Shown here: positions 19,685 through 29,888 of the stretch, piece after piece
Layout: each line of letters begins with the position of its first letter
How positions within the stretch are numbered: the first letter of the stretch is position 1
From: Halomonas faecis
GTDB taxonomy: Bacteria; Pseudomonadota; Gammaproteobacteria; Pseudomonadales; Halomonadaceae
Length of the DNA stretch: 64,000 nt
Direction: 5' to 3'
Assembly: GCF_010993975.1 (NCBI RefSeq)
Contig: NZ_JAACZO010000002.1
Span: 62,001 to 126,000 of the forward strand
The notes under the pieces: generated by a model
Seen by the model: only the letters and a program-made list of their open reading frames with translations
What the model was told of the DNA's origin: nothing
Database searches by the model: none
Translations under genes and position numbers: made by a program

Positions 19685-20425
19685 TTACCGCTCCTGATCC
19701 TCGTCGAGTTCTTCGGCGGCGTCGGCGTGGGACATGCGCAGCCCGTGAGGCGGCAGTGCGACGCCGTCGAAGGTGGCGCCACCGTTGGCGAATTTCAGTC
19801 GGCCTTCCAGGCACCACTTAACGGCAATGGGGTAGATGAGGTGCTCGCGGGCATGCACCTTGGCCTTGAGGCTCTCTTCGGTCTCGTCCTCGGCCACCTC
19901 GACCACGGCCTGGAGCACTACGGGGCCGCCATCCAGCTCTTCGGTGACGAAGTGCACGCTGCAGCCGTGCTCGGACACGCCGTCGGCGAGTGCCCGGGCA
20001 TGGGTGTTCAGCCCCTGGTAGGCGGGCAGCAGCGAGGGGTGGACGTTGAGCATCCGCCCCAGAAAGCGTTGCACGAAACGTGGCGTGAGGATGCGCATGA
20101 AACCGGCCAGCACGATCAGATCGGGCTCGTGACGTTCGATCACCTTGATCAGGGCGCCATCGTAGGCATCGCGGCTGTCGTACTCGCGATGCGGGAGGAC
20201 CACTGCCTCGATGCCGGCTTGGTGGGCACGGTGAAGGCCGTAGGCGTCGGGCTCGTTGGCAATCACGGCGACGATGTCACCGCCCAGGCGGTCGTGGGCC
20301 TGTTCGTCGATCAGCGCCTGCAGGTTGCTGCCGTTGCCGGAGATCAGCACCACGACCCGGCGAGCTTCGGCGGGCTGGGGTGCCATGTCGTTGAGGGTGT
20401 CGCTGGCGTAGTCGGTGTCGCTCAT
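19685..20425 (-). CDS. purN: Phosphoribosylglycinamide formyltransferase
   Basis: A 246-residue enzyme that formylates GAR with 10-formyl-THF in purine synthesis. [16 protein letters not shown] near the N-terminus binds phosphate, and [13 protein letters not shown] holds the catalytic Asn-His. About 20 residues precede the core; a start at the ATG near 20386 ([10 protein letters not shown]) is possible. An acidic tail ([11 protein letters not shown]) extends the C-terminus. The start overlaps the purM stop (ATGA), so both are coupled. Confidence 0.96.
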   Translation of the reverse strand: MSDTDYASDTLNDMAPQPAEARRVVVLISGNGSNLQALIDEQAHDRLGGDIVAVIANEPDAYGLHRAHQAGIEAVVLPHREYDSRDAYDGALIKVIERHEPDLIVLAGFMRILTPRFVQRFLGRMLNVHPSLLPAYQGLNTHARALADGVSEHGCSVHFVTEELDGGPVVLQAVVEVAEDETEESLKAKVHAREHLIYPIAVKWCLEGRLKFANGGATFDGVALPPHGLRMSHADAAEELDEDQER

Positions 20426-21483
20426 GCCGTGAGGTTCTCCAGCCGGACGGCTTCCCCGTCGCCGCGAGTGACGATCTCACCGATACGCTGGACGCTCTCG
20501 CCCTGCGCCTGCAGGTGGGCGCGCGCCTGGTTGGCCTTGTCGGCCGGCACGACCACCACCATGCCGATACCGCAGTTGAGCACGCGGTGCAGCTCGTGCT
20601 CGGCGACGTTGCCTTCGCGCTTGAGCCAGTCGAAGATAGCCGGGCGCTCCCAACTGGTGACGTCGATGCGTGCTGCAAGCCCGTCCGGCAGCACCCGTGG
20701 CAGGTTCTCGGTGAGCCCCCCGCCGGTGATGTGCGATAGCGCATTGACGGTCACGCCGCTATCGCGGATCAGGGACAGCAGCGGTTTGACGTAGATCCGA
20801 GTGGGGGCGAGCAGGGCGTCGGCCAATGGCTGGCCGTCGACGGCGGTATTGAGGTCGGCGCCGCTGACCTCGAGGATCTTGCGGATCAATGAGTAGCCGT
20901 TGGAGTGCGGGCCGGAGGAGGCGATGCCCAGTAGGACATCGCCCTCGGCGACCCGGCTGCCGTCCAGGATCTCGCTCTTCTCCACCACGCCGACGCAGAA
21001 GCCGGCCAGGTCGTAGTCGCTGTCCTGGTACATGCCGGGCATCTCGGCGGTCTCGCCGCCCACCAGGGCACAGCCGGCCTGCTCGCAGCCCTCACCGATG
21101 CCGGTGACCACGTCGGCGGCGATGTCCACGTCGAGTCGGCCCGTGGCATAGTAGTCGAGAAAGAACAGTGGCTCGGCGCCGGCCACTATCAGGTCGTTGA
21201 CGCACATGGCCACCAGGTCGATGCCGATGCTGTCATGGCGGCCAAGGTCCATCGCCAGGCGCAGCTTGGTGCCCACGCCGTCGGTGCCCGCAACCAGCAC
21301 CGGCTCGCGGTAGCCGGAAGGCAATTGACACAAGGCGCCGAAGCCACCCAGGCCGCCCATCACTTCGGGGCGGGTGGTGCGCTTGACCACGCCCTTGATG
21401 CGGTCGACCAGGGCGTTGCCGGCGTCGATGTCGACACCGGCGTCCTTGTAGCTGAGCGAGGGGCGGGAAGAGGAATCGGTCAT
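20422..21483 (-). CDS. purM: Phosphoribosylformylglycinamidine cyclo-ligase (AIR synthetase)
   Basis: 353 residues. It closes the imidazole ring of purines using [25 protein letters not shown] is the usual start, and [24 protein letters not shown] and [15 protein letters not shown] mark the family. The ATG at 21483 gives normal length; the open frame extends far upstream but that part has no family resemblance. It forms the purMN operon with the coupled purN downstream. Confidence 0.97.
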   Translation of the reverse strand: MTDSSSRPSLSYKDAGVDIDAGNALVDRIKGVVKRTTRPEVMGGLGGFGALCQLPSGYREPVLVAGTDGVGTKLRLAMDLGRHDSIGIDLVAMCVNDLIVAGAEPLFFLDYYATGRLDVDIAADVVTGIGEGCEQAGCALVGGETAEMPGMYQDSDYDLAGFCVGVVEKSEILDGSRVAEGDVLLGIASSGPHSNGYSLIRKILEVSGADLNTAVDGQPLADALLAPTRIYVKPLLSLIRDSGVTVNALSHITGGGLTENLPRVLPDGLAARIDVTSWERPAIFDWLKREGNVAEHELHRVLNCGIGMVVVVPADKANQARAHLQAQGESVQRIGEIVTRGDGEAVRLENLTA

Positions 21484-21624
21484 CTCGGGTCCTGTCGTGA
21501 GTCGTCGGCGTGCTGCGCCGTTCGCTGGGCGAGCCGATGCAGTGGGCAAGATCGGGGTCGAAATTGTAGCATCATGGCACGCGACTGGCAGCCGCTGGTG
21601 GTGCTTCGACACAGGGAGAGCGGG

Positions 21625-22707
21625 ATGCGCAGAGAGTGGTGGATAGTCGTTGGCGTAGCCGGCCTGGCGCTGTGGTTTCTCGTTAGCATCGAGCCGGTGC
21701 TGATGCCCTTCTTCGCCAGCATGATCCTGGCGTACCTGGGCGATCCGCTGGCCGACCGACTGGAGGGATACGGGCTGTCGCGGCGCCTGGCCGTCACCGT
21801 GGTGTTCCTGCTGCTGACCCTGGTAATCGCTCTCACGTTGCTGCTTGTGGTTCCCATTCTTGGCCGACAGCTCGGCCAACTGGTCGATGCCTTGCCGACA
21901 ATGCTCAACTGGGCCGAGGCGAGCCTGGTGCCACGAATCCAGGCGCTCACCGGCATGGACCTCTCCACCGATGTCGGTCAACTCCGTCAGACGGTGGTCG
22001 ATAACTGGAGGGAAACCGGTTCCTTTGCCGCCACGCTGCTGGCCCAGGTATCGCGCTCCGGCCTGGCCCTGGTGGGGTGGATCGGTAGCCTGTCACTGAT
22101 CCCGGTGGTCACCTTCTACCTGCTGCTGGACTGGGACGTTCTCGTCGAGAAGGTGCGTGGCACTCTGCCGCGCCGCTGGGAGCCCGACGCCGTCCGGTTG
22201 GCCAAGTCATGCGATGAAGTTCTTGCCTCTTTCTTACGGGGCCAACTGATCGTGATGCTGTGTCTGGGCGTCATCTATGCCATCGGCCTGACTCTGCTGG
22301 GCGTGCGTTTCGGCCTGCTGATCGGCCTGCTCTCGGGCCTGGCAAGCATCGTTCCTTACCTGGGTGTGATCGTGGGGATCAGCGTCGCCGGGCTGGTGGC
22401 GTTCTTCCAGTTCGGTGACTGGCTGATGCTGCTCGGCGTGGCGGCGGTATTCGCCTTCGGCCAGGTGGTGGAGAGCGTGGTATTGCAGCCCAAACTGCTT
22501 GGCGACCAGATCGGTCTGCATCCGGTGGCGGTGATCTTTGCCGTTCTGGCCGGCGGCAACCTCTTCGGTTTCACCGGCGTATTGCTGGCGCTGCCGGCGG
22601 CAGCAGTGATCATGGTACTCTTGCGGGAACTCAACGACCGTTACAAGCGCAGCCGCCTGTACGATGCCAGACGGTCGGAGCCCCCCCACGACGAGGAGTC
22701 GACATGA
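21625..22707 (+). CDS. PerM-type AI-2E family transporter
   Basis: A 360-residue inner-membrane protein with seven to eight spans. The family (PF01594) includes TqsA and Na+/H+ antiporter-like members; many in this position, divergent from purM and upstream of hda, are called PerM. The substrate is unknown. [38 protein letters not shown] and [25 protein letters not shown] segments are typical. The ATG at 21625 follows AGGGAGAG. Its stop overlaps the hda start (ATGA). Confidence 0.88.
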   Translation: MRREWWIVVGVAGLALWFLVSIEPVLMPFFASMILAYLGDPLADRLEGYGLSRRLAVTVVFLLLTLVIALTLLLVVPILGRQLGQLVDALPTMLNWAEASLVPRIQALTGMDLSTDVGQLRQTVVDNWRETGSFAATLLAQVSRSGLALVGWIGSLSLIPVVTFYLLLDWDVLVEKVRGTLPRRWEPDAVRLAKSCDEVLASFLRGQLIVMLCLGVIYAIGLTLLGVRFGLLIGLLSGLASIVPYLGVIVGISVAGLVAFFQFGDWLMLLGVAAVFAFGQVVESVVLQPKLLGDQIGLHPVAVIFAVLAGGNLFGFTGVLLALPAAAVIMVLLRELNDRYKRSRLYDARRSEPPHDEEST

Positions 22708-23405
22708 GTCGAGCACCCGCGCAGCTGCCGCTGGGCGTGGGGCTGCGCGATGATGCCACCTTCGCCAGCTTCCATGCCGGGCCCAATGCGAGCCTGGTCG
22801 ATCGCCTCGTGCGCCAGCTCGATGACGGGGGAGAACCGTTTCTCTACCTGTGGGGGGCGGCGGGCACGGGGCGCAGTCACCTGCTGCAGGCGGCCTGCCA
22901 TGCGGCCTCGGACCGGGACCGGCGCGCGCTTTACCTTCCGCTGCGCGAGCTGGGCCATTTTCCACCGCTCATGCTGGAGGAGATTGAGCGCTTGGATCTG
23001 GTAGCCATTGACGATCTGGAAACCGTGGTGGGCCGCCGGCGTTGGGAGGAGGGGCTGTTTCACGCCTTCAACCGGCTGCGCGATGCGGGTCGGCGTCTGG
23101 TGATAGCGGCCGATGCATCGCCACGTCAGCTGCCGGTCGAGCTGCCGGATCTCGCTTCTCGGCTCACCTGGGGAATGACCTTCCACGTCAAGTCGCTTGA
23201 CGACGAGGAGCGACTGGCCGCCTTGCAGCTGCGTGCGCGGGTGCGCGGTATGCAGCTGTCCGGTGAGGTGGCACGCTATATCCTGCATCGTGGCCCGCGC
23301 GAGCTGGGTGACCTGTGCGAAGCGCTGGCGGTTCTCGACCGGGCTTCGCTTTCCGCTCAGCGCAAGCTGACGATTCCCTTCGTCAAGCAGGCGCTGGGGT
23401 GGTAG
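22704..23405 (+). CDS. hda: DnaA regulatory inactivator Hda
   Basis: A 233-residue DnaA-like AAA+ protein without the DNA-binding domain. LYLWGAAGTGRSHLLQA is the Walker A region; AIDDLETVVG is the Walker B region, and LASRLTWGMTFHVKSLDDEERLAAL follows with the sensor arginines (quoted here as separate short parts of one run). With the sliding clamp it stimulates ATP hydrolysis by DnaA after initiation. A clamp-binding motif should lie in the first residues (QLPLGVGL). It is coupled to the permease gene upstream. Confidence 0.94.
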   Translation: MSRAPAQLPLGVGLRDDATFASFHAGPNASLVDRLVRQLDDGGEPFLYLWGAAGTGRSHLLQAACHAASDRDRRALYLPLRELGHFPPLMLEEIERLDLVAIDDLETVVGRRRWEEGLFHAFNRLRDAGRRLVIAADASPRQLPVELPDLASRLTWGMTFHVKSLDDEERLAALQLRARVRGMQLSGEVARYILHRGPRELGDLCEALAVLDRASLSAQRKLTIPFVKQALGW

Positions 23406-23406
23406 A

Positions 23407-23955
23407 TCAGCGGCTCAACTCGACCTGAAGGTGCTGGCTCCGGCCGAGCGATACCTGGCGAATCACGATGCCGGGCTCTCCGCTGCGAGGGTTCTCGACG
23501 TTGCCCGAAACATAGAATTCGCCGGATGGCAGGCCGGAGAGTTCGAAGCGTCCGCTACCATCGGTGCGCGTGGTGTGAGTGTATTCACGGGCCCGTGGAT
23601 CGGCCGGTTCCACGGCGATGCCGGCCAGCGCCTTTTCGGCCGCTTCGGCTGAGTAGGTGGTGACGGGGGCGACGGCAATGGCGGCCTGGGAAGCGGCCCT
23701 GCCGCCAACGGTCAGACGACCGCTGATCGATGCCGTTCCGCGCTTTTCCAGCCGGGCGTACTCGGACTCGGGAAAAGCGATCTCGCGGGCTACCCGGCCG
23801 GATGGGGGAGAGGGCCGGGGCTCGGCTTCGCGCGGGGCCGGCTCGCTGCGGTCGATCACCTCGATGCGTTCGGGAGAGGGGGTGGAGCGCGGCTCCATCA
23901 TCTGGCAGCCGGCCAGCGTCAGACCCAGCAGCGTGGCGATGATCCAGGCTTTCAT
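23407..23955 (-). CDS. Lipoprotein with a carboxypeptidase-regulatory-like fold
   Basis: A 182-residue protein starting MKAWIIATLLGLTLAGCQ, a clear lipobox with cysteine at residue 17. The ATG at 23955 gives the signal at the N-terminus; the longer frame would bury it. After a proline-rich linker comes SISGRLTVGGRAASQAAIAV and TRTDGSGRFELSGLPSGEFYVSG, typical of transthyretin-like beta-sandwich domains. The function is unknown. It converges on hda with one base between stops. Confidence 0.75.
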   Translation of the reverse strand: MKAWIIATLLGLTLAGCQMMEPRSTPSPERIEVIDRSEPAPREAEPRPSPPSGRVAREIAFPESEYARLEKRGTASISGRLTVGGRAASQAAIAVAPVTTYSAEAAEKALAGIAVEPADPRAREYTHTTRTDGSGRFELSGLPSGEFYVSGNVENPRSGEPGIVIRQVSLGRSQHLQVELSR

Positions 23956-24106
23956 GGTGTGCGGTCCTCGTGATCGTTGGCCCCGTGCGTGCATCTCGAG
24001 GATAGCCGATGCACCTCCCTGGCCGACAGGCCTGGCGACCTTGAAAGCCACGAGAGAGGGCACGATGCTGCAGAGAGGACTTACCAATCCCTGCAAGGAG
24101 ACGGTC

Positions 24107-25486
24107 ATGAGTGAGCAGCGAATCGAACGTGACAGCATGGGCGAGCTGGCAGTGCCGCGTGACGCGCTCTATGGCGCCCAGACGCAGCGTGCCATCGACA
24201 ACTTTCCCGTTTCCGGCCAGTCGATGCCGGCGTCGTTCATCCACGCCATCGCTCGCATCAAGCTCGCTGCGGCGCAGGTCAACGCCGAGCTCGGGCTGTT
24301 GGATGCCGAGCGTGCCGAGGCCATCGTCGCGGCGGCCCAGGCCATCGTCGATGGGCGGCACGACGATCAGTTTCCGGTCGACGTGTTTCAGACCGGCTCG
24401 GGGACCTCGAGCAACATGAACGTCAACGAGGTGATCGCCAATCTGGCCAGCCGCGACGGTCATCCGGTCGGGGCCAACGATCATGTCAACATGGGGCAGT
24501 CGAGCAACGACGTCATTCCCACGGCGCTTCACCTTTCCACGGCATTGGCGGTCACCGTGGCGCTGCGTCCAGCACTGGATCAGCTACGCCAGACCATCGA
24601 TGCCCGTGCCGCCGAGCTCGACGGGGTGGTGAAAACGGGACGCACCCACCTGATGGATGCCATGCCACTGCGCATGAGCCAGGAACTGGGCGCCTGGTCG
24701 AGCCAGGTGGGGCAGGCGATCGAGCGCTTCGACGGCGCCATGCTGCGTCTGACACGCCTGGCACAGGGGGGCACGGCCGTGGGCACCGGCATCAATGCCC
24801 ATCCCGAATTTGCCACGCGCATGGCGCAGAGGTTGAGCGACCAGACCGGCCTGGCCCTGCGCCCCAACGACAGCTTGTTTGCCAGCCTGGGCTCCCAGGA
24901 TGCGGCGGTGGAGCTGTCGGGGCAGCTGCGGGGCCTGGCCTGCGCGATCATGAAGATAGCCAATGATCTGCGGTGGATGAATTCCGGGCCGCTGGCGGGG
25001 CTCGGCGAGATCGAGCTCGAGGCGCTGCAACCCGGCAGTTCGATCATGCCGGGCAAGGTCAACCCGGTGATTCCCGAGTCTGCCGCCCAGGCGGCAGCCC
25101 AGGTCATCGGTCTGGATACGGCCATTACCGTGGCCGGCCAGAGCGGCAACTTTCAGCTCAATGTGATGTTGCCGTTGATTGCCAATAACCTGCTCACCCA
25201 GATTACCCTGATGACCAATGCGTCGCGATTGCTCGCCGACCGAGCCATTGCCACCTTCCAGGTGCGCGAGGCGAATCTGGCGGAGCCTCTGTCGCGCAAC
25301 CCCATCCTGGTGACGGCGCTCAACTCGGTGATTGGCTACGACGCGGCTGCCGCCATTGCCAAGTCGGCCTATCAGGCTGGGCGACCGATCATCGACGTCG
25401 CCGAAGAGCAGACGGACCTGTCGCGTCAGGAGCTCGAACGGCTGCTCGATCCCGCCGCTCTGACACGGGGCGGAATCCCGGAGTAG
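24107..25486 (+). CDS. fumC: Fumarate hydratase class II
   Basis: 459 residues. It interconverts fumarate and malate in the TCA cycle; class II needs no iron. The superfamily signature GSSIMPGKVNP is present, and TGSGTSSNMNVNEVIANL, HPVGANDHVNMGQSSNDVIPT and GRTHLMDAMP bind substrate. The ATG at 24107 follows CAAGGAGA. Aspartate ammonia-lyase is the nearest alternative, but DALYGAQTQRAIDNFPVSG fits FumC. Confidence 0.95.
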   Translation: MSEQRIERDSMGELAVPRDALYGAQTQRAIDNFPVSGQSMPASFIHAIARIKLAAAQVNAELGLLDAERAEAIVAAAQAIVDGRHDDQFPVDVFQTGSGTSSNMNVNEVIANLASRDGHPVGANDHVNMGQSSNDVIPTALHLSTALAVTVALRPALDQLRQTIDARAAELDGVVKTGRTHLMDAMPLRMSQELGAWSSQVGQAIERFDGAMLRLTRLAQGGTAVGTGINAHPEFATRMAQRLSDQTGLALRPNDSLFASLGSQDAAVELSGQLRGLACAIMKIANDLRWMNSGPLAGLGEIELEALQPGSSIMPGKVNPVIPESAAQAAAQVIGLDTAITVAGQSGNFQLNVMLPLIANNLLTQITLMTNASRLLADRAIATFQVREANLAEPLSRNPILVTALNSVIGYDAAAAIAKSAYQAGRPIIDVAEEQTDLSRQELERLLDPAALTRGGIPE

Positions 25487-25500
25487 CCCTTGTCGGCCTC

Positions 25501-27003
25501 TCAGGCGGCGCGTTCGTGGCGCCGCCGCGCAAGGTAGGCGTCGACGCGCTCGCACTGAACCGGGGTCAGGCGCAGGCCGAGTTTGGTGCGACGCCACAGG
25601 ATGTCGCTGGCTTCACGTGCCCATTCCCGGTCGATGAGATAGTCCACTTCGGCCCTTGTCAGGCCGGCTCCCAGAGATTCTCCGAGATCGTTCTGACAAC
25701 GGGCATCGCCCAGGAAATGCAGGCACAGCGAGCCATAGGTGCGCGAAAAACGGCGAATCTGGTCTTCGCTCAAGAAAGGGTATTCGTGTCGCAGCCGCTG
25801 CTGGAAGGCCGCCTGGCTTTCGATGTCGCCTCCCGGCAAGGGGGTAGCGCTCGTCCAGGGGGCGCCCATGGCCGGCAAGTGCGGGGCCAGGCGCTCGAGC
25901 GCCGACTCGGCGAGCTTGCGGTAGGTGGTGATCTTGCCGCCGAATACCGACAGCAGCGGGGCGCCCTCGTCATCGAGATCCAGAGTGTAGTCGCGAGTCA
26001 TGGCGGTGGGTTCGGCCGACTCGTCGTCGCACAGGGGGCGCACACCGGAGAACGTACGCAACACGTCGTCGCGCGTGAGCGGTATTCGGAAGTGATCGTT
26101 GACCACCGACAGCAGGTAATCGATCTCCACATCGCTGGCTGCGACACGCGCGGGATCGTCGTCATGGCGGCAGTCGGTCGTGCCGATGAGGCTGAAGTCG
26201 TCCTCGTAGGGCAGTACGAAGACGATACGCTTGTCGGTGTGCTGCAGGATGTAGGCGCGGGAGTCGGTGTTGCGGCGAGGCACGATGAGATGGCTGCCAC
26301 GGATCATGCGTACCGTGTAGCGCGAGGGGCGGTGGGCCCGCTCGCGTACGACTCGGTCCACCCAGGGGCCGGCTGCATTGATCAGCACGCGGGCGTATCG
26401 GTGGGTCAGTTGGCCGCTGGCGACGTCTTCCAGCGCGATTTCCCAGCCCCCCTCGACCTCGCGAGCGTTCACGCAGCGGGTGCGCACCATGATATCGGCA
26501 CCGTGCTGGCGGGCCTGTAGCGCATTGAGGACCACCAAGCGTGCATCATCCACCCAGCAGTCCGAGTATTCGAAGCCGCGGGTGATGTCCGTGGCCAGCC
26601 CTCGTTCATGACCCAGGCGGATCCCCCGGGAACCTGGAAGTCGCCGGCGCTTGCCCAGGTGGTCGTAGAGGAAGAGGCCGGCTCGCAGCATCCATGCCGG
26701 CCTCAGGTGGGGACGATGGGGCAGTATGAAGCGCAGCGGCCAGATGATATGCGGTGCCTTGGCCAGCAGCACCTCGCGTTCGCGCAGCGCTTCGCGTACC
26801 AGACGATATTCATGGTGCTCCAGGTAGCGCAGTCCGCCGTGGATCAGCTTGCTGCTGGCCGAAGAGGTTGCACCAGCCAGGTCGCCCTGCTCGCAGAGTG
26901 CCACTGCGAGGCCGCGCCCGGCAGCATCGTTGGCGATACCGGTGCCGTTGATGCCGCCGCCGATCACGAAGAGATCGAGCGGGCTGCTGGGGGTGTCGTT
27001 CAT
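25501..27003 (-). CDS. glpD: Glycerol-3-phosphate dehydrogenase (aerobic)
   Basis: A 500-residue membrane-associated flavoprotein that oxidises glycerol-3-phosphate to DHAP and passes electrons to quinone. LFVIGGGINGTGIANDAAGRG is the FAD-binding region (quoted from a 21-residue run, first residue dropped in the count), and TSSASSKLIHGGLRYLE, GTTDCRHDDDP and FGGKITTYRKLAE are typical. GlpR-like operators lie just upstream. A second, divergent copy lies at 44614-46281. Confidence 0.97.
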   Translation of the reverse strand: MNDTPSSPLDLFVIGGGINGTGIANDAAGRGLAVALCEQGDLAGATSSASSKLIHGGLRYLEHHEYRLVREALREREVLLAKAPHIIWPLRFILPHRPHLRPAWMLRAGLFLYDHLGKRRRLPGSRGIRLGHERGLATDITRGFEYSDCWVDDARLVVLNALQARQHGADIMVRTRCVNAREVEGGWEIALEDVASGQLTHRYARVLINAAGPWVDRVVRERAHRPSRYTVRMIRGSHLIVPRRNTDSRAYILQHTDKRIVFVLPYEDDFSLIGTTDCRHDDDPARVAASDVEIDYLLSVVNDHFRIPLTRDDVLRTFSGVRPLCDDESAEPTAMTRDYTLDLDDEGAPLLSVFGGKITTYRKLAESALERLAPHLPAMGAPWTSATPLPGGDIESQAAFQQRLRHEYPFLSEDQIRRFSRTYGSLCLHFLGDARCQNDLGESLGAGLTRAEVDYLIDREWAREASDILWRRTKLGLRLTPVQCERVDAYLARRRHERAA

Positions 27004-27043
27004 GTGCGCTCCCGAAACGGGCAGGCAGTGGATCGGAATCGAT

Positions 27044-27061
27044 ATGTTTGAAAACGAAAGT
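27044..27061. promoter_or_regulatory. GlpR-like operator upstream of glpD
   Basis: ATGTTTG-AAAA-CGAAAGT fits the 18-base E. coli GlpR consensus ATGTTCG-WWAW-CGAACAT with few mismatches. A further half-site CGAACAT lies at 27076-27082. Both are in the 152-base spacer that must hold the glpD promoter. Confidence 0.6.
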
Positions 27062-27155
27062 AGACGATAAAAAAGCGAACATCAAGCGGCAAAGCTACGC
27101 CCTGGCTAGATGCCTGGGGCGTGAACCGGGGGGTAGTCGGGCGTGTCGGAGAGGG

Positions 27156-27914
27156 TCAGGCGAGGTGCAAGGCGACGTCGTGCTGCTGCAGCAGGCGAAA
27201 GATGGCTTCGGGTGGCTCGCGGTCGGTGAACAGGGCATCCAACTGGGCGAGATTGCCTTGACGTACCACCGGGTTGCGCTGGAACTTGGAGTGGTCCGTG
27301 GCCAGGAAAACCTGTCGGGAGTTGCGGATGATGGCCTGTGCAACGCGCACTTCCTGATAGTCGAACTCGAGCAGCGAGCCATCCTCGTCGATGCCGCTGA
27401 TGCCGATGATACCGAAATCCACTTTGAACTGGTTGATGAAGTCGATGGTGGCTTCCCCGATGATGCCGCCGTCCCGGGTGCGCACCTGGCCGCCGGCGAC
27501 GATGACGTTGAAGTCCTCCTTGTGCTGGAGGATGGCCGCCACGTTCAGGTTGTTGGTGATGATCTCCAGTCCCTGATGATCGAGCAGGGCTTCGGCGATC
27601 ACTTCGTTGCTGGTACCGATGTTGATAAACAGTGAAGCCTGGTCGGGGATGTGCCGGGCCACCAGGGCGGCGATGCGTTGCTTGGCATCCAAGTTGAGCG
27701 TCTTGCGCGTGGAATAGGCGGTGTTGACGGTGCTCGACTCAAGGCCGGCACCGCCGTGGACACGGCGAATCAGTCCTTCGGCGGACAACGCGTTGAGGTC
27801 GCGGCGGATGGTCTGCGGCGTGACCGTGAAGTGTTCGGTGAGCTGTTCGATGCTGGCATAGCCTTGACGACGCACCAACGCGATGATGGCGTCCTGGCGT
27901 TGTTGCTGATTCAT
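27156..27914 (-). CDS. glpR: DeoR-family glycerol-3-phosphate regulon repressor
   Basis: A 252-residue DeoR-family repressor. The N-terminal helix-turn-helix ([37 protein letters not shown]) binds DNA, and the C-terminal DeoR sensor domain carries [10 protein letters not shown]. Inducer is expected to be glycerol-3-phosphate. The ATG at 27914 gives the E. coli length; an upstream start adds 16 residues. It lies between glpD (same strand, downstream) and glpK (divergent), both with matching operators. Confidence 0.94.
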   Translation of the reverse strand: MNQQQRQDAIIALVRRQGYASIEQLTEHFTVTPQTIRRDLNALSAEGLIRRVHGGAGLESSTVNTAYSTRKTLNLDAKQRIAALVARHIPDQASLFINIGTSNEVIAEALLDHQGLEIITNNLNVAAILQHKEDFNVIVAGGQVRTRDGGIIGEATIDFINQFKVDFGIIGISGIDEDGSLLEFDYQEVRVAQAIIRNSRQVFLATDHSKFQRNPVVRQGNLAQLDALFTDREPPEAIFRLLQQHDVALHLA

Positions 27915-28027
27915 GACGTCTCCCTGTGATTGGCGCCAGTGTAGGTGATACGCGAGGGGCAAGCAGCTCTCGAGCGATCGCTGCGACCATCGTCGTAGAG
28001 AATTCCGAACATTTTGCCGTACCCTGA

Positions 28028-28045
28028 ATGATTATAAACGAACAT
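28028..28045. promoter_or_regulatory. GlpR-like operator upstream of glpK
   Basis: ATGATTA-TAAA-CGAACAT: the right half is perfect, the left partial. Another CGAACAT half-site at 28006-28012 lies 33 bases away, three helical turns. It sits just before the glpK start and in the divergent glpR promoter region. Confidence 0.58.
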
Positions 28046-28060
28046 GACGACAGGATCCCC

Positions 28061-29548
28061 ATGGCCGACTATCTGCTAGCCATCGATCAGGGCACCACCA
28101 GCTCCCGCGCCATCCTGTTCGATAGGTACGGGAACGGCGTGGCTACCGCTCAGCGCGAGTTCAGCCAACACTATCCGCAAGACGGCTGGGTGGAGCACGA
28201 TCCCGAGGCGATCTGGGAGAGCGTGGTGGCGACCTGCCGCGAGGTTCTCGAGCTTGCCGATGTCGATGCGGCCGCCGTGGCGGGTATCGGCATCACCAAT
28301 CAACGCGAAACCACGCTGTTGTGGGACCGCACTACCGGCAAGCCGCTCTACAACGCCATCGTCTGGCAGGACCGGCGGACCGCGGAGAACTGTCGGGCGA
28401 TGCGCGAGGCAGGCCATCTGGAAGACGTGCAGTCCCGCACCGGGCTGCTGATCGATCCCTATTTCTCGGCCACCAAGCTGGTCTGGTTGCTCGACAACGT
28501 GGCAGGGGCCCGTGAGCGTGCCGAACGTGGTGAGCTCGCCTTCGGTACGGTCGATACCTTCCTCATCTGGCGGCTTACCGGAGGGCGTGTGCATGCTACC
28601 GATGCCACCAATGCCTCGCGTACTGCCCTGTTCAACATCCATGAGCAGCATTGGGACCCGCAACTGCTGGCACTGTTCGACATTCCGGAGTCGCTGCTGC
28701 CCGATGTCAAGGATTCCAGTGACGACTTCGGCACCGTTGAGCCGCACTGGCTGGGAGGAGAGTTGCCCATTGCCGGCGTGGCGGGCGATCAGCAGGCGGC
28801 GCTGTTCGGTCAGGCCTGCTTTACTCCCGGCATGGGCAAGAGTACCTATGGCACCGGCTGTTTCATGATCGTCAATACGGGTGACAAGGCCGAACGCTCG
28901 CGCAACCGGTTGTTGACCACCGTCGCCTATCGCCTGAATGGCAAGCCCACCTACGCCATCGAAGGCAGCATCTTCGTTGCCGGGGCCACGGTACAGTGGC
29001 TGCGAGACGGGCTGCAGCTGTTCCGCGATGCCGCCGAGACGGAGGCCTTGGCGCGACAGACGCGCAGCGGCCACAGCGTCTATCTGGTGCCGGCTTTCAC
29101 CGGCTTGGGCGCGCCACATTGGGATCCTCAGGCGCGAGGTGCCATCTTCGGCCTGACGCGGGATACCGGCATCGCCGAGATCGTTGCTGCCGGCTTGCAG
29201 GCGGTTTGCTACCAGACCCGCGACCTACAGGCGTGCATGAGCGACGACATGGACGCGAGGCCCGCTACCCTGCGTGTGGATGGTGGCATGGTGGCCAACA
29301 ACTGGGTGATGCAGTTCCTGTCCGACATGCTCGGTGTGGGCGTGGATCGCCCGACGGTGTTGGAAACCACGGCACTGGGGGCGGCCTACCTGGCCGGTTT
29401 GCGTCTGGGGTGGTACCGCGATCTCGATGAGATCGCCGCGCTCTGGCAGTGCGAGAGGCGCTTCACGCCGCAGATGGAGGAGGGTGAGCGTGAACGGCTC
29501 TATGCTGGCTGGCAGGAGGCGGTGGAGCGGGTCAAAAGCGAGCGCTAG
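28061..29548 (+). CDS. glpK: Glycerol kinase
   Basis: 495 residues. It phosphorylates glycerol to glycerol-3-phosphate, the GlpR inducer and GlpD substrate. [16 protein letters not shown] is the phosphate-binding start; [27 protein letters not shown] and [19 protein letters not shown] are FGGY-kinase signatures. The ATG at 28061 gives normal length. No aquaglyceroporin gene (glpF) is adjacent; an ABC importer at 38434-44476 may supply glycerol instead. Confidence 0.98.
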   Translation: MADYLLAIDQGTTSSRAILFDRYGNGVATAQREFSQHYPQDGWVEHDPEAIWESVVATCREVLELADVDAAAVAGIGITNQRETTLLWDRTTGKPLYNAIVWQDRRTAENCRAMREAGHLEDVQSRTGLLIDPYFSATKLVWLLDNVAGARERAERGELAFGTVDTFLIWRLTGGRVHATDATNASRTALFNIHEQHWDPQLLALFDIPESLLPDVKDSSDDFGTVEPHWLGGELPIAGVAGDQQAALFGQACFTPGMGKSTYGTGCFMIVNTGDKAERSRNRLLTTVAYRLNGKPTYAIEGSIFVAGATVQWLRDGLQLFRDAAETEALARQTRSGHSVYLVPAFTGLGAPHWDPQARGAIFGLTRDTGIAEIVAAGLQAVCYQTRDLQACMSDDMDARPATLRVDGGMVANNWVMQFLSDMLGVGVDRPTVLETTALGAAYLAGLRLGWYRDLDEIAALWQCERRFTPQMEEGERERLYAGWQEAVERVKSER

Positions 29549-29552
29549 AGGC

Positions 29553-29580
29553 TTGCAAAATCCAGCGCAATCGGTAGTAT
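29553..29580 (+). promoter_or_regulatory. Sigma-70 promoter of the tRNA-Val genes
   Basis: TTGCAA (29553-29558), 16-base spacer, TAGTAT (29575-29580), followed by a GC-rich stretch. The position about 60 bases before the first tRNA suits a stable-RNA promoter. Confidence 0.6.
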
Positions 29581-29647
29581 GTGCATCCGTTGCCGCGGCG
29601 GTGAAGCCGTCGGGGCAGATTCGAGCGAATCGAGATGGCACTAGACA

Positions 29648-29723
29648 GGACCATAGCTCAGTTGGTTAGAGCGCCACGTTGACATCGTGGAGGTCGGCGG
29701 TTCAAATCCGCCTGGTCCTACCA
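29648..29723 (+). tRNA. tRNA-Val (anticodon GAC)
   Basis: 76 bases with encoded CCA end. The acceptor stem pairs GGACCAT with TGGTCC, the D arm has AGCTCAGTTGGTTAGAGC, the anticodon arm is CCACG-TTGACAT-CGTGG with anticodon GAC (reads GUC/GUU), and the T arm is GGCGG-TTCAAAT-CCGCC. Confidence 0.98.
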
Positions 29724-29750
29724 GACTTGCGATATCGCTACCGACATTCA

Positions 29751-29826
29751 GGACCATAGCTCAGTTGGTTAGAGCGCCACGTTGACATCGTGGAGGTCGG
29801 CGGTTCAAATCCGCCTGGTCCTACCA
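29751..29826 (+). tRNA. tRNA-Val (anticodon GAC), second copy
   Basis: Identical over all 76 bases to the copy at 29648-29723, 27 bases downstream, very probably on one transcript. Gene dosage for valine GUC codons, frequent in a GC-rich genome, is the likely reason. Confidence 0.98.
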
Positions 29827-29833
29827 GATTTCC

Positions 29834-29887
29834 GAAACGCCCCGCAGCCTCGAACTGACTGACAGTTCGCCGGCTATGGGGCGTTTC
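29834..29887 (+). terminator. Terminator hairpin after the tRNA pair
   Basis: GAAACGCCCC (29834-29843) pairs with GGGGCGTTTC (29878-29887) and encloses a smaller GAACTG/CAGTTC hairpin. It ends the tRNA transcript and may also end the convergent msrC-type gene. Confidence 0.65.
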
Positions 29888-29888
29888 G

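Noticed and set aside
21484..21981. N-terminal extension of purM
   Set aside because: The extension is Gln/His-rich, unlike any PurM, and overlaps the divergent permease gene.
29648..29826. Phage attachment site at the tandem tRNA-Val genes
   Set aside because: The duplication covers exactly the full tRNA, there is no integrase and no foreign DNA between or beside the copies.
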